Source: an uncultured bacterium
Lineage (GTDB): Bacteria > Bacillota_I > Bacilli_A > RF39 > UBA660
Assembly (NCBI GenBank): GCA_905215635.1
Contig: CAJMQX010000049.1
Location: 1-5,854, forward strand
Direction of reading: 5' to 3'
DNA length: 5,854 nucleotides
In this document: in pieces, positions 1-5,854 of the stretch
Position numbering within the stretch: the stretch's first letter is position 1
How the letters are laid out: every line of letters starts with the position of its first letter
Notes under the pieces: model-generated
Told to the model about the DNA's origin: nothing
Seen by the model: the letters and a program-made list of their open reading frames with translations, nothing else
The model's database searches: none
Made by a program: the position numbers and the translations under genes

Positions 1-2
1 GT

Positions 3-413
3 AAAATAAAAGAAAATTATTTAAAAGAAGGAATAAATGATTATTTAAAAAGAATTAATAAATATCATAAAACAATATTAATAGAATTACCTGATTCAAA
101 TCCTGATAATGAGGCTAAAGAGATAAGTAAATATCTAGATAACAAAGATTATATTATATCTTTAGCTATCGAAGGAGTATCTCTATCATCAACTCAATTA
201 TCTGAAAAGATAGATAATACCTTTATAAATTATCCTAATATAACTTTTATTATTGGAGGTTCTTATGGTATTAGTGACACTATTAAAAATAAATCTAATT
301 ATAAATTATCTTTTTCTAAATTAACATATCCTCATGGACTTTTTAGATTAATTCTTTTAGAACAAATATATCGTAGTTTTAAAATTATTAATCATGAAAC
401 TTATCATAAATAA
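3..413 (+). CDS. rlmH: 23S rRNA (pseudouridine1915-N3)-methyltransferase RlmH, 5' end missing
   Basis: RlmH is a SPOUT-class (trefoil-knot) methyltransferase that uses SAM to methylate N3 of pseudouridine 1915 in helix 69 of 23S rRNA, acting on assembled ribosomes in the cytoplasm. The open frame enters from the left edge and gives 136 codons to a TAA. Its first visible residues, KIKENYLKEGINDYLKRI, match the family from about residue 10, so only about nine residues are missing. The SAM-site glycine motif IIGGSYGISD is at visible residues 82-91. The knot-forming C-terminus reads LSFSKLTYPHGLFR, then LILLEQIYRSFKI, and ends in the typical YHK. The complete protein would be near 145 residues, about a dozen fewer than the roughly 159 of Bacillus; the loss falls in the segment after ELPD. 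The dusB start follows 14 nt downstream with no terminator, so co-transcription is likely. The family call is secure from the C-terminal signature. Confidence 0.95.
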   Translation, partial: KIKENYLKEGINDYLKRINKYHKTILIELPDSNPDNEAKEISKYLDNKDYIISLAIEGVSLSSTQLSEKIDNTFINYPNITFIIGGSYGISDTIKNKSNYKLSFSKLTYPHGLFRLILLEQIYRSFKIINHETYHK

Positions 414-422
414 AGAAGGTGA
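414..422 (+). promoter_or_regulatory. Ribosome binding site that decides the dusB start
   Basis: AGAAGGTGA is a near-perfect complement of the 16S rRNA 3' end and lies 5 nt before the ATG at 428. The in-frame GTG at 419 is part of this site and has no Shine-Dalgarno of its own at a workable distance, so ATG 428 is the better start. Confidence 0.8.
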
Positions 423-427
423 ATGAC

Positions 428-1402
428 ATGAAAATAGGAAATATTGAATTAAATGGACAAGTTATTTTAGCTCCCATGGCAGGAGTATGTAATAGTGCCT
501 TTAGAAGAATTTGTAAAGAAATGGGCTGTGCTTTAGTATGTGCTGAAATGGTCTCAGATAAAGGAATGGTATATAATAGTAAGAAGACTAAAGATATGCT
601 TTATTTTGAAGAGTCAGAGCGTCCAATATCTCAACAAATATTTGGTAGTGATAAGGAGACTTTTGTCAAAGCTGCTAAATTAGTATATGAAATAATGCAT
701 CCTGATATCATAGATATTAACATGGGTTGTCCTGTACCTAAAGTAGCAGTAAGATCACAAGCTGGTTCAGCCTTACTAAAAAATCCTCAGTTAATTTATG
801 ATATTGTCAGTGCTGTCGTAGAATCTGTTCCCGTTCCAGTAACTGTTAAAATAAGAAGCGGTTGGGACTTTAATTCTATTAATGCTGTTGAAGTCGCTAA
901 AATTTGTGAAAAAGCTGGTGCCAGTGCCATAACTGTTCATCCTCGTACCAGAAGCCAGTTATATAGTGGAAAAGCCGATTTAAATATTATCAAAGCTGTA
1001 AAAGAAAATGTCAGTATCCCCGTTATTGGTAATGGTGATATTACTAGTATAGAAGCCGCTAAACACATGCTAGAGTTTACTAATTGTGATGCCATCATGA
1101 TAGGACGTGGCGTATTGGGAAACCCTTGGTTAATAAAAGAAATAGATACATATCTAAAAACCGGAGAAATTATTCCTAAACCTACTCCAGAAGAAAAAAT
1201 AGCCATGTGCTATAAACATTTAGAATACCTCCTAAAAATAAAAGATGAACATATTGCTGTTTTAGAAATGCGTAGTCATATTGCTTGGTATATCAAAGGA
1301 CTACCTTATCATAAAGAAGTCCAAAATGAATGTTTTAAAGCAAAAACTAAAGAAGAAATATACCAAATACTTGATAATTACTCAAAAAAATTATATAATT
1401 AA
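428..1402 (+). CDS. dusB: tRNA-dihydrouridine synthase, DusB type
   Basis: This FMN- and NADPH-dependent flavoenzyme reduces uridine to dihydrouridine in the D-loop region of tRNA. From ATG 428 it is 324 residues, normal for DusB. Visible signatures are the FMN-binding start ILAPMAGV (13-20), QIFGSD (71-76), the catalytic loop DINMGCPVPKV with the probable proton-donor Cys101, VTVKIRSGWD with Lys141, HPRTRSQLYSG starting at His171, the phosphate-binding GNGDI (201-205) and GRGVLGNPW (226-234). The helical tRNA-binding C-terminal domain carries MRSHIAWYIKGLPYHKE. An in-frame GTG at 419 would add three residues (MND) but lies inside the ribosome binding site. The gene sits 14 nt after rlmH and 15 nt before the RDD gene. 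In Bacillus the dusB homologue yacF directly precedes lysS; here one gene separates them. The exact tRNA position modified cannot be read from sequence. No lesions are seen. Confidence 0.95.
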   Translation: MKIGNIELNGQVILAPMAGVCNSAFRRICKEMGCALVCAEMVSDKGMVYNSKKTKDMLYFEESERPISQQIFGSDKETFVKAAKLVYEIMHPDIIDINMGCPVPKVAVRSQAGSALLKNPQLIYDIVSAVVESVPVPVTVKIRSGWDFNSINAVEVAKICEKAGASAITVHPRTRSQLYSGKADLNIIKAVKENVSIPVIGNGDITSIEAAKHMLEFTNCDAIMIGRGVLGNPWLIKEIDTYLKTGEIIPKPTPEEKIAMCYKHLEYLLKIKDEHIAVLEMRSHIAWYIKGLPYHKEVQNECFKAKTKEEIYQILDNYSKKLYN

Positions 1403-1407
1403 CAAAA

Positions 1408-1412
1408 GAGGG
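1408..1412 (+). promoter_or_regulatory. Ribosome binding site of the RDD-family gene
   Basis: GAGGG lies 5 nt before ATG 1418. An ATG at 1413 is in a different frame and too close to the site to be used. Confidence 0.6.
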
Positions 1413-1417
1413 ATGAT

Positions 1418-2011
1418 ATGGAAATAACTTTTTTTGATAGATTATCAGCTTATTTTGTTGATATGGTCATCATATATATAATTACACTGATTATAGCATC
1501 TTGTGGATTAACTTCAACAACAGATAGTTATAATGATAAAATAAAAGAATTAACTGAAAGTTATACTAATAATTTAGTAACTGAAGAAGAGTTTATTGAT
1601 AACTATACAAGTATTATTTATGAAAATCAAAAATCAAATGTTATATTCCTAGGAGTAGGAACTGCCATAGTGATTGCTTACTTTGTGATTTTCCAATATA
1701 TGAATAAAGGACAAACTATTGGTAAAAAATTACTTCATCTAAGAGTAGTAGATAAAGATACAAAAAAACAGCCTACCTTTATTAAATTTTTAATAAGAGA
1801 GTTATTTATATTTAATATAGCTTCAGGCATTCTTAATATAGTGTTTGTCTATACATTAAATAAAACAGGTTATCTATTGGGATATACTACTATTACTGCC
1901 ATAGAAACAATCTTTATAGTCATTTCAGTTGCCCTTGTTCTATATCGAAAAGATAAAAGAGGATTACATGATTTAATGGCTAATACTATAGTTATAAGAG
2001 AAGGAAGATGA
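1418..2011 (+). CDS. RDD-family integral membrane protein
   Basis: A 197-residue membrane protein of the RDD family (Pfam RDD). The family is mostly of unknown function; a few members have been linked to ion or osmolyte transport, so no substrate is assigned. The N-terminus [11 protein letters not shown] carries the family Arg (R8) and first Asp (D15) at the start of TM1 (about 11-30). A polar, acidic loop of about 45 residues (31-74) follows. Then come TM2 (75-94), the cytoplasmic signature [17 protein letters not shown] (96-112), TM3 (about 125-146) and TM4 (about 152-176). The closing motif [14 protein letters not shown] (180-193) contains D185, likely the second family Asp. No signal peptide other than TM1 is seen. 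The start is ATG 1418. The frame ends TGA followed at once by an in-frame TAA, and the last codons hold the lysS ribosome binding site with a 4-nt gap, so translation of the two genes is probably coupled. Confidence 0.9.
   Translation: MEITFFDRLSAYFVDMVIIYIITLIIASCGLTSTTDSYNDKIKELTESYTNNLVTEEEFIDNYTSIIYENQKSNVIFLGVGTAIVIAYFVIFQYMNKGQTIGKKLLHLRVVDKDTKKQPTFIKFLIRELFIFNIASGILNIVFVYTLNKTGYLLGYTTITAIETIFIVISVALVLYRKDKRGLHDLMANTIVIREGR
2001..2007 (+). promoter_or_regulatory. lysS ribosome binding site inside the RDD gene end
   Basis: AAGGAAG lies in the last codons of the RDD gene, 8 nt before the lysS ATG at 2016. The lysS signal is thus embedded in the upstream coding region, with no room for a T-box leader or separate promoter directly in front of lysS. 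Confidence 0.6.
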
Positions 2012-2015
2012 TAAA

Positions 2016-3497
2016 ATGCGAGAACTAACTGATCAAGAAATTGTAAGAAGAGAGAAAGCAAGTAGAATTAAAGAAATGGGTTTAGACCCGTTTGGTCAAA
2101 GATTTGATAGAACTGCTTATAGTAAAGAAATAAAAGATAAATATTGTGACATTGAGCATGATGAATTCGAAAACATTTTTGATGAATATACCGTTGCTGG
2201 TAGAATAATGTTTATCCGTAAAATGGGTAAAGCCTCATTCTTTACTATTCAAGATAAAATGGGTTCTATTCAAATATATATATCTATAAATGATATTGGT
2301 GAAGAATCATACAATTTATTTAAGACTGCTGATATTGGTGATATTGTTGGAGTTACCGGAAGAGTAATGAAGACTAAAACTGGTGAGATTACTTTAAAAT
2401 GTTTAAAATATACTCATCTAGTTAAAGCTCTAAGACCATTACCAGAAAAATTCCATGGACTAACTGATATTGAAGAAAGATATCGTCGTCGTTATGTTGA
2501 TTTAATTATGAATGAGGATTCTAAAAGAATAGCCTTTACTAGGCCAAAAATAATTAGATGTATTCAAAACTTTATGGATGGTCGTGGCTTTACAGAAGTA
2601 GAAACTCCTGTCTTAACAACCCTATTAACAGGAGCTGCTGCTAGACCATTTACAACTCATCATAATGCTCAAGATATTGATATGTATCTTCGCATAGCCC
2701 TAGAATTACCATTAAAAAGACTATTAGTAGGAGGCATGGAAGCCGTATATGAAATTGGTCGTGTTTTCAGAAATGAAGGTATGGATCCAAGACATAACCC
2801 TGAGTTTACCATGATGGAAGCCTACTTAGCATATTCTAACTTAGAAGGTATGATGGAATTAACAGAAGCTATGTTTAAGACTATTGCTAAAGAAGTATTT
2901 GGCAAATATACCTTTAATTGGGGTGGCAATGAGATTAATTTAGAATCATGGCAACGTATTAGTATGACAGATGCTATTAAGGAAAAAATTGGTATTGATT
3001 TTAAAGCTCCTGATATGACTTTAGAAAAAGCCCTTGAATTGGCTAAAGAACATCATATAGAAATAGAAGAGCATGAACATGCCCTAGGACATATTATTAA
3101 TAAGTTCTTTGAAACTTATGTTGAAGAAACTTTAATTCAGCCTACATTCTTGTATGGTCATCCAGTAGAAATTTCTCCATTAACTAAGAGAAATCCAGAT
3201 GATCCAAGATTTGTTGATAGATTCGAACTATTTATAGGAGGAAAAGAATTCTGTAATGCTTACACAGAATTAAATGATCCTATCGATCAATTAGAGAGAT
3301 TTGAAGATCAACTAAAAGAACGAGAATTAGGAAATGACGAAGCCAATGACATTGACATGGACTTTATTGAGGCCCTTGAATATGGTATGCCCCCAGCAGG
3401 CGGAATTGGCTATGGTATCGACAGAATGTGCATGTTGTTTACAGAGCAAGAATCTATTAGGGATGTAATATTATTCCCTACTATGAAAAACAGATAG
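2016..3497 (+). CDS. lysS: Lysine--tRNA ligase, class II
   Basis: Cytoplasmic class II lysyl-tRNA synthetase, which activates lysine with ATP and charges tRNA-Lys; it works as a homodimer. Its 493 residues are full length for the bacterial enzyme. The N-terminal OB-fold anticodon-binding domain spans about 57-135 ([18 protein letters not shown] and following). The catalytic domain has motif 1 at about 179-200 ([14 protein letters not shown]), motif 2 at about 245-270 ([20 protein letters not shown], with the ATP-binding Arg of FRNEG), and motif 3 at about 461-483 ([15 protein letters not shown], then SIRDVILFP). The substrate-pocket segments [16 protein letters not shown] and [14 protein letters not shown] are intact. 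Small departures from the Bacillus form are TGAAARPF instead of GGAAARPF, ELPLKR instead of ELHLKR, and GYGIDR instead of GIGVDR; they look like lineage variants, not damage. It is the last of four tightly spaced genes. The stop codon TAG lies inside a small hairpin. Confidence 0.98.
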   Translation: MRELTDQEIVRREKASRIKEMGLDPFGQRFDRTAYSKEIKDKYCDIEHDEFENIFDEYTVAGRIMFIRKMGKASFFTIQDKMGSIQIYISINDIGEESYNLFKTADIGDIVGVTGRVMKTKTGEITLKCLKYTHLVKALRPLPEKFHGLTDIEERYRRRYVDLIMNEDSKRIAFTRPKIIRCIQNFMDGRGFTEVETPVLTTLLTGAAARPFTTHHNAQDIDMYLRIALELPLKRLLVGGMEAVYEIGRVFRNEGMDPRHNPEFTMMEAYLAYSNLEGMMELTEAMFKTIAKEVFGKYTFNWGGNEINLESWQRISMTDAIKEKIGIDFKAPDMTLEKALELAKEHHIEIEEHEHALGHIINKFFETYVEETLIQPTFLYGHPVEISPLTKRNPDDPRFVDRFELFIGGKEFCNAYTELNDPIDQLERFEDQLKERELGNDEANDIDMDFIEALEYGMPPAGGIGYGIDRMCMLFTEQESIRDVILFPTMKNR

Positions 3498-3508
3498 TAT
3501 AAACTATC
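3493..3508 (+). repeat. Small AT-rich inverted repeat over the lysS stop codon
   Basis: GATAGT (3493-3498) and ACTATC (3503-3508) form a perfect 6-bp stem with a 4-nt ATAA loop. No T-run follows (the next bases are GAAAAG), so this is not an intrinsic terminator. An octamer TCGAAAAG starting inside the right arm (3507-3514) recurs 16 nt later at 3523-3530. The stretch could be an RNA 3' element, a protein site, or chance in AT-rich DNA. Confidence 0.35.
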
Positions 3509-3563
3509 GAAAAGTAGTAATGTCGAAAAGAAAAAAAGTTAGACTAGTGATACTTTAAGAAAT

Positions 3564-3570
3564 AAGGAGG
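3564..3570 (+). promoter_or_regulatory. Consensus ribosome binding site of the permease gene
   Basis: AAGGAGG is a perfect Shine-Dalgarno sequence 6 nt before ATG 3577, the strongest such site in the window. It suggests efficient independent translation of the permease. Confidence 0.85.
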
Positions 3571-3576
3571 ATTAAA

Positions 3577-5007
3577 ATGAAAAAACACGGATTATTAAAA
3601 ACACTTGGAATATTACTTCTATTACTTGTAATTGTTAGTTTTATTCTACCAGGAAGACAAGATACAGTAGCTTATACTGGCTTAGCTGACATATTTATAA
3701 ACTATTTTGGTATTGTCTTACAAAATTTTTGCTATATAGTCTTATTTATTCTTGTAGTTGGCGGATTTTATGGTTTACTAAACAAAACACCATCATACAA
3801 AAAATTGCTAGATAGCATCGTAACTAAAGTTAAACCTTTAGGAAAGAAATTTATATTTGTTACTATAATATTATTTGCAGTAATTGCATCACTTACAGGA
3901 ATGAGTTTAGAACTAATAGTATTTGTACCTTTTGTAGCATCAATAATTCTACTATTAGGATATGATAAATTAGTAGTTCTAAGTTCTACCATTGTAAGTA
4001 TTATGATAGGTTATATTGGTGGCGTATTTGTAAACTTTGTAAATCCAAATACATATGCCGTATCAACTTACGAATCTTTTGTTGGAATAGATTCATCACT
4101 TGCTAATACCTTTCCAAAATTATTATTACTTTTTGCTGGAATTGCTCTATTAATCTACTTTGTAAATAAACACATTAAAGCTGTTGAAGAAAAGAAAGTT
4201 AAATATGAATTAAATGATAATTCTGAACTATTAATAAATGAAGTTAAAGGAAATTATAAAGACATTAAAACATGGCCTTTAATAGTTATCTTATCATTTG
4301 TTTTAGTAATATTAATAATTGGTATGATTCCATGGAGTTCATTATTTGAAATAGAATTATTTAATAATATTCATACATGGATAACTGGTTTATCAATTAA
4401 AGATTTCAATATTTTTCCAAATATCATCTCATCAAGCTTACCAGCTTTAGGTGATTGGAACTTAAATGGTAACCCATGGTATCATTATATTATAATTAAT
4501 CTTTTACTATTATTTGCATCACTTATTATCGCTCTTGTAAATAAAGTAAAGGTTGATGAATACATTGATAGTTTTGTAGAAGGAATTAAAAAAGCACTAC
4601 CTGCTGCTATCCTTGCATCAATTGCTTATACTGTCTTAGTATGTGCATATAATAATGGATTCTTAGAAAAGATAATTTCTAATTATGGTACATTTAACTA
4701 TGGTGTATCTTCATTATTAGCTTTCTTAGGATGCTTATTAAACGTTGATATTTCATATATCATTGCAGGATGCTTCTCACCATTAGTAGGATTAATTACT
4801 GATGAAACAATCTATGAATCAGTAGCTATCTTATTACAAGGAATCTATGGAGTATTCTCAATAGTAGGACCTACAAGTATAATTTTAATATTTGGATTAT
4901 CTTATTTAGATGTTCCATATACTACATGGTTAAAATATATCTGGAGATTTATCTTAGCCCTAGTTATCTTAGTAGCTCTAGTAACATTATTAGTAGTATT
5001 ACTATAA
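3577..5007 (+). CDS. Polytopic membrane permease, YfcC/DcuC-like (ion transporter superfamily)
   Basis: A 476-residue inner-membrane carrier with about 11-12 hydrophobic segments, near 6-24, 50-69, 90-108, 110-128, 132-158, 181-198, 236-254, 302-321, 340-357, 376-396, 413-442 and 450-476. Features recalling YfcC/DcuC proteins are the N-terminal helix ending in FILPG, IVLFILVVGGFYGLLNKT (54-71) in the first half, and the second-half echo of a polar helix EYIDSFVEGIKKALPAAIL (328-346). That two-fold plan is typical of the superfamily. A cytoplasmic loop rich in Lys/Glu (199-231) separates the halves. Known relatives move C4-dicarboxylates, or are annotated as basic amino-acid antiporters; the substrate here cannot be read. 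The gene has its own strong ribosome binding site 79 nt after lysS, a tandem TAATAA stop, and an intrinsic terminator directly after. NhaC-like or AbgT-like antiporters are less likely alternatives. The transporter call is firm; the subfamily is moderate. Confidence 0.72.
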   Translation: MKKHGLLKTLGILLLLLVIVSFILPGRQDTVAYTGLADIFINYFGIVLQNFCYIVLFILVVGGFYGLLNKTPSYKKLLDSIVTKVKPLGKKFIFVTIILFAVIASLTGMSLELIVFVPFVASIILLLGYDKLVVLSSTIVSIMIGYIGGVFVNFVNPNTYAVSTYESFVGIDSSLANTFPKLLLLFAGIALLIYFVNKHIKAVEEKKVKYELNDNSELLINEVKGNYKDIKTWPLIVILSFVLVILIIGMIPWSSLFEIELFNNIHTWITGLSIKDFNIFPNIISSSLPALGDWNLNGNPWYHYIIINLLLLFASLIIALVNKVKVDEYIDSFVEGIKKALPAAILASIAYTVLVCAYNNGFLEKIISNYGTFNYGVSSLLAFLGCLLNVDISYIIAGCFSPLVGLITDETIYESVAILLQGIYGVFSIVGPTSIILIFGLSYLDVPYTTWLKYIWRFILALVILVALVTLLVVLL

Positions 5008-5011
5008 TAAG

Positions 5012-5043
5012 AAAACACGTTCACTAAGTATGGACGCGTTTTT
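5012..5043 (+). terminator. Intrinsic terminator after the permease gene
   Basis: The arms 5012-5022 and 5032-5042 pair over 11 positions (AAAACACGTTC with GGACGCGTTTT), with one A-C mismatch and one G-T wobble, around a 9-nt loop. T runs to 5043 on the plus strand. It begins 4 nt after the permease TAA. On the minus strand the stem is followed by TTTTCTTATTATAG, so it may also stop transcripts of the convergent reductase gene. Confidence 0.8.
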
Positions 5044-5052
5044 AATCTCTAT

Positions 5053-5124
5053 AATAGGAGTAAATAGTTATATAATTTCAGGTTTAAGGTAAAATTTTAA
5101 ACCAGTATAGCTATTACTTCTATT
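5053..5124. repeat. Long imperfect hairpin between the convergent genes
   Basis: Bases 5053-5072 pair with 5106-5124 over 19 pairs, with one bulged A and two G-T wobbles. Inside this, GGTTTAA (5081-5087) pairs perfectly with TTAAACC (5097-5103) around a 9-nt loop; the two stems are separated by an asymmetric internal loop (8 nt against 2 nt). On the plus strand the structure is followed by T at 5127-5134, giving it the form of a second terminator. Its right arm covers the stop codon of the minus-strand reductase gene. On the minus strand no T-run follows directly. It could be a back-up terminator or a protective 3' structure for either transcript. Confidence 0.55.
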
Positions 5125-5854
5125 TATTTTTTTTCTTCTGAATATTATAGGTTATTTTAAGTAATAATTTAGTAGGTAGAAATCTTGTCATAAATATTCC
5201 TAGTTTAACTGTAAATCCTGGAATAATTATTAGTTTATTTTTAAACATCATATTTATTGCATATTTGGCAACATATGCACTAGACAAAGATTTAAGATTA
5301 AATTTAACATGAGCCCTTTTATTAAAATTAGTATCAACCGGACCTGGACACAAAATAGATATATGCTTATTATCTTTATTCCGTCTAAGTTCCTCATATA
5401 AAGCCAAGCTATAATTACAAACGTAACTTTTAGTAGCATAGTATCCACTCATAAGTGGTCCACCTTTCATAAGGCCTGCTGAACTAGCAACATTCAAAAT
5501 ATATTTAGTGTGTTTATTATTAACAAATAATTTTGTCAATATATGTAAACATTTTACATTTAAATCTATCATATTAAGATCTATCTCTAAATTATCTACT
5601 GTATAATCCCCAAATATACCATATCCTGCATTATTTATAACTATGTCAATCTTCTTATCAATAAGTTCATCATATAGCTTATAACAATTATCTACTACCG
5701 ATAAATCATATGAATAAATATCTACATTAGTATTTACATTATTCTTAAGTTCTAATAGTTTAGCATGACTTCTAGCTACAACAACTAAATCAAAGCCTGA
5801 CGCTGCTAAATATTTAGCCATATCAAGTCCCATTCCCGAACTAGCTCATGTTAT
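5120..5854 (-). pseudogene. Short-chain dehydrogenase/reductase, interrupted by a TGA in the Rossmann motif and cut by the window edge
   Basis: A classical-type SDR, an NAD(P)-dependent oxidoreductase of the DltE-like group of small reductases; the substrate is unknown. The open part from ATG 5833 has 237 residues. It shows VVVAR (17-21, Arg suggesting NADP), NNAG (67-70), the catalytic region NVASSAG (114-120) with the active Ser, YYATK with Tyr131 and Lys135, and CPGPVDTNF (162-170). The C-terminus is basic and hydrophobic (IIIPGFTVKLGIFMTRFLP, ending IQKKKNK), which may touch the membrane. Reading upstream in frame gives I-T-stop-A-S-S-G-M-G-L-D: the TGxxxGxG cofactor loop with TGA (5846-5848) in place of the first Gly codon, probably GGA. 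Starting at ATG 5833 would omit beta strand 1 and the glycine loop, and there is no good ribosome binding site before it. So this is a fresh nonsense mutation or a sequencing error. The SDR family is near certain; true loss of function is not. Confidence 0.7.

Noticed and set aside
419..427. GTG start for dusB adding three residues
   Set aside because: The GTG is part of the Shine-Dalgarno sequence of ATG 428 and the added residues are not typical of the family.
937..1206. Minus-strand open frame opposite dusB
   Set aside because: It lies wholly inside a well-supported gene, encodes no recognisable motif and has no ribosome binding site of note.
1403..2015. T-box or other riboswitch controlling lysS
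   Set aside because: Only 4 nt separate the RDD gene from lysS and 15 nt separate dusB from the RDD gene; no leader space exists.
1870..2061. Minus-strand open frame across the RDD-lysS junction
   Set aside because: It overlaps two convincing genes and is explained by complementary codon bias.
3498..3576. Promoter for the permease between lysS and its start
   Set aside because: TATAAA- and GATACT-like hexamers occur, but none has a credible -35 box at 16-18 nt in this AT-rich stretch.
3768..3992. Minus-strand open frame inside the permease gene
   Set aside because: It is a shadow of the coding frame with no family features.
5254..5448. Second minus-strand frame inside the reductase gene
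   Set aside because: It is in an alternative frame of a gene whose catalytic motifs are clear in the main frame.
5846..5848. UGA reassigned to glycine (as in Gracilibacteria/SR1)
   Set aside because: The four intact plus-strand genes have many glycines and none is TGA; gene content and ribosome binding sites look like ordinary Bacillota. One mutation or base error is simpler.
1..5854. A novel multi-gene defence, mobile or biosynthetic system
   Set aside because: The genes are housekeeping translation enzymes, two membrane proteins and a reductase; I found no integrase, transposase, repeat array, toxin pair or nuclease signature.

Overview
The window is an AT-rich stretch of chromosome from what looks like a low-GC Bacillota, probably class Bacilli. 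The guess rests on the strong AT bias, AGGAGG-type ribosome binding sites, a class II LysRS of Bacillus type, and a dusB-lysS neighbourhood as in Bacillus. All Trp codons I checked are TGG and no intact gene has an in-frame TGA, so the standard bacterial code (table 11) fits better than a mycoplasma code. An uncultured gut lineage near Erysipelotrichales/RF39 is possible but is only inferred.

Layout, plus strand: the 3' part of rlmH (3-413; its first few codons lie outside the window), dusB (428-1402), an RDD-family membrane protein (1418-2011) and lysS (2016-3497). The gaps between them are 14, 15 and 4 nt with no terminator, so they look like one transcript. The theme is translation: rRNA methylation at the decoding region of 23S rRNA, tRNA dihydrouridylation and lysine charging of tRNA, with a membrane protein of unknown substrate in the middle. 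After 79 nt with a small AT-rich hairpin comes a permease of the YfcC/DcuC type (3577-5007) with its own strong ribosome binding site. It ends at an intrinsic terminator (5012-5043).

Minus strand: a short-chain dehydrogenase/reductase runs in from the right edge and ends at 5120, convergent with the permease. Its open frame starts at an ATG in the middle of the Rossmann motif. Read upstream in the same frame, the motif continues to the window edge but is broken by one TGA exactly where the first conserved glycine of TGxxxGxG should be. The gene is therefore either a very recent pseudogene or affected by a base-call error near the end of the sequence.

The 112-nt convergent gap holds two stem-loops: the terminator and a second, long imperfect hairpin (5053-5124) that reaches into the end of the reductase gene and is followed by eight T on the plus strand.

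I see no mobile element, CRISPR array, RNA gene or defence system, and no convincing undescribed multi-gene system. The points most worth a check are the nonsense codon in the reductase, the double hairpin, and the RDD gene inserted between dusB and lysS.
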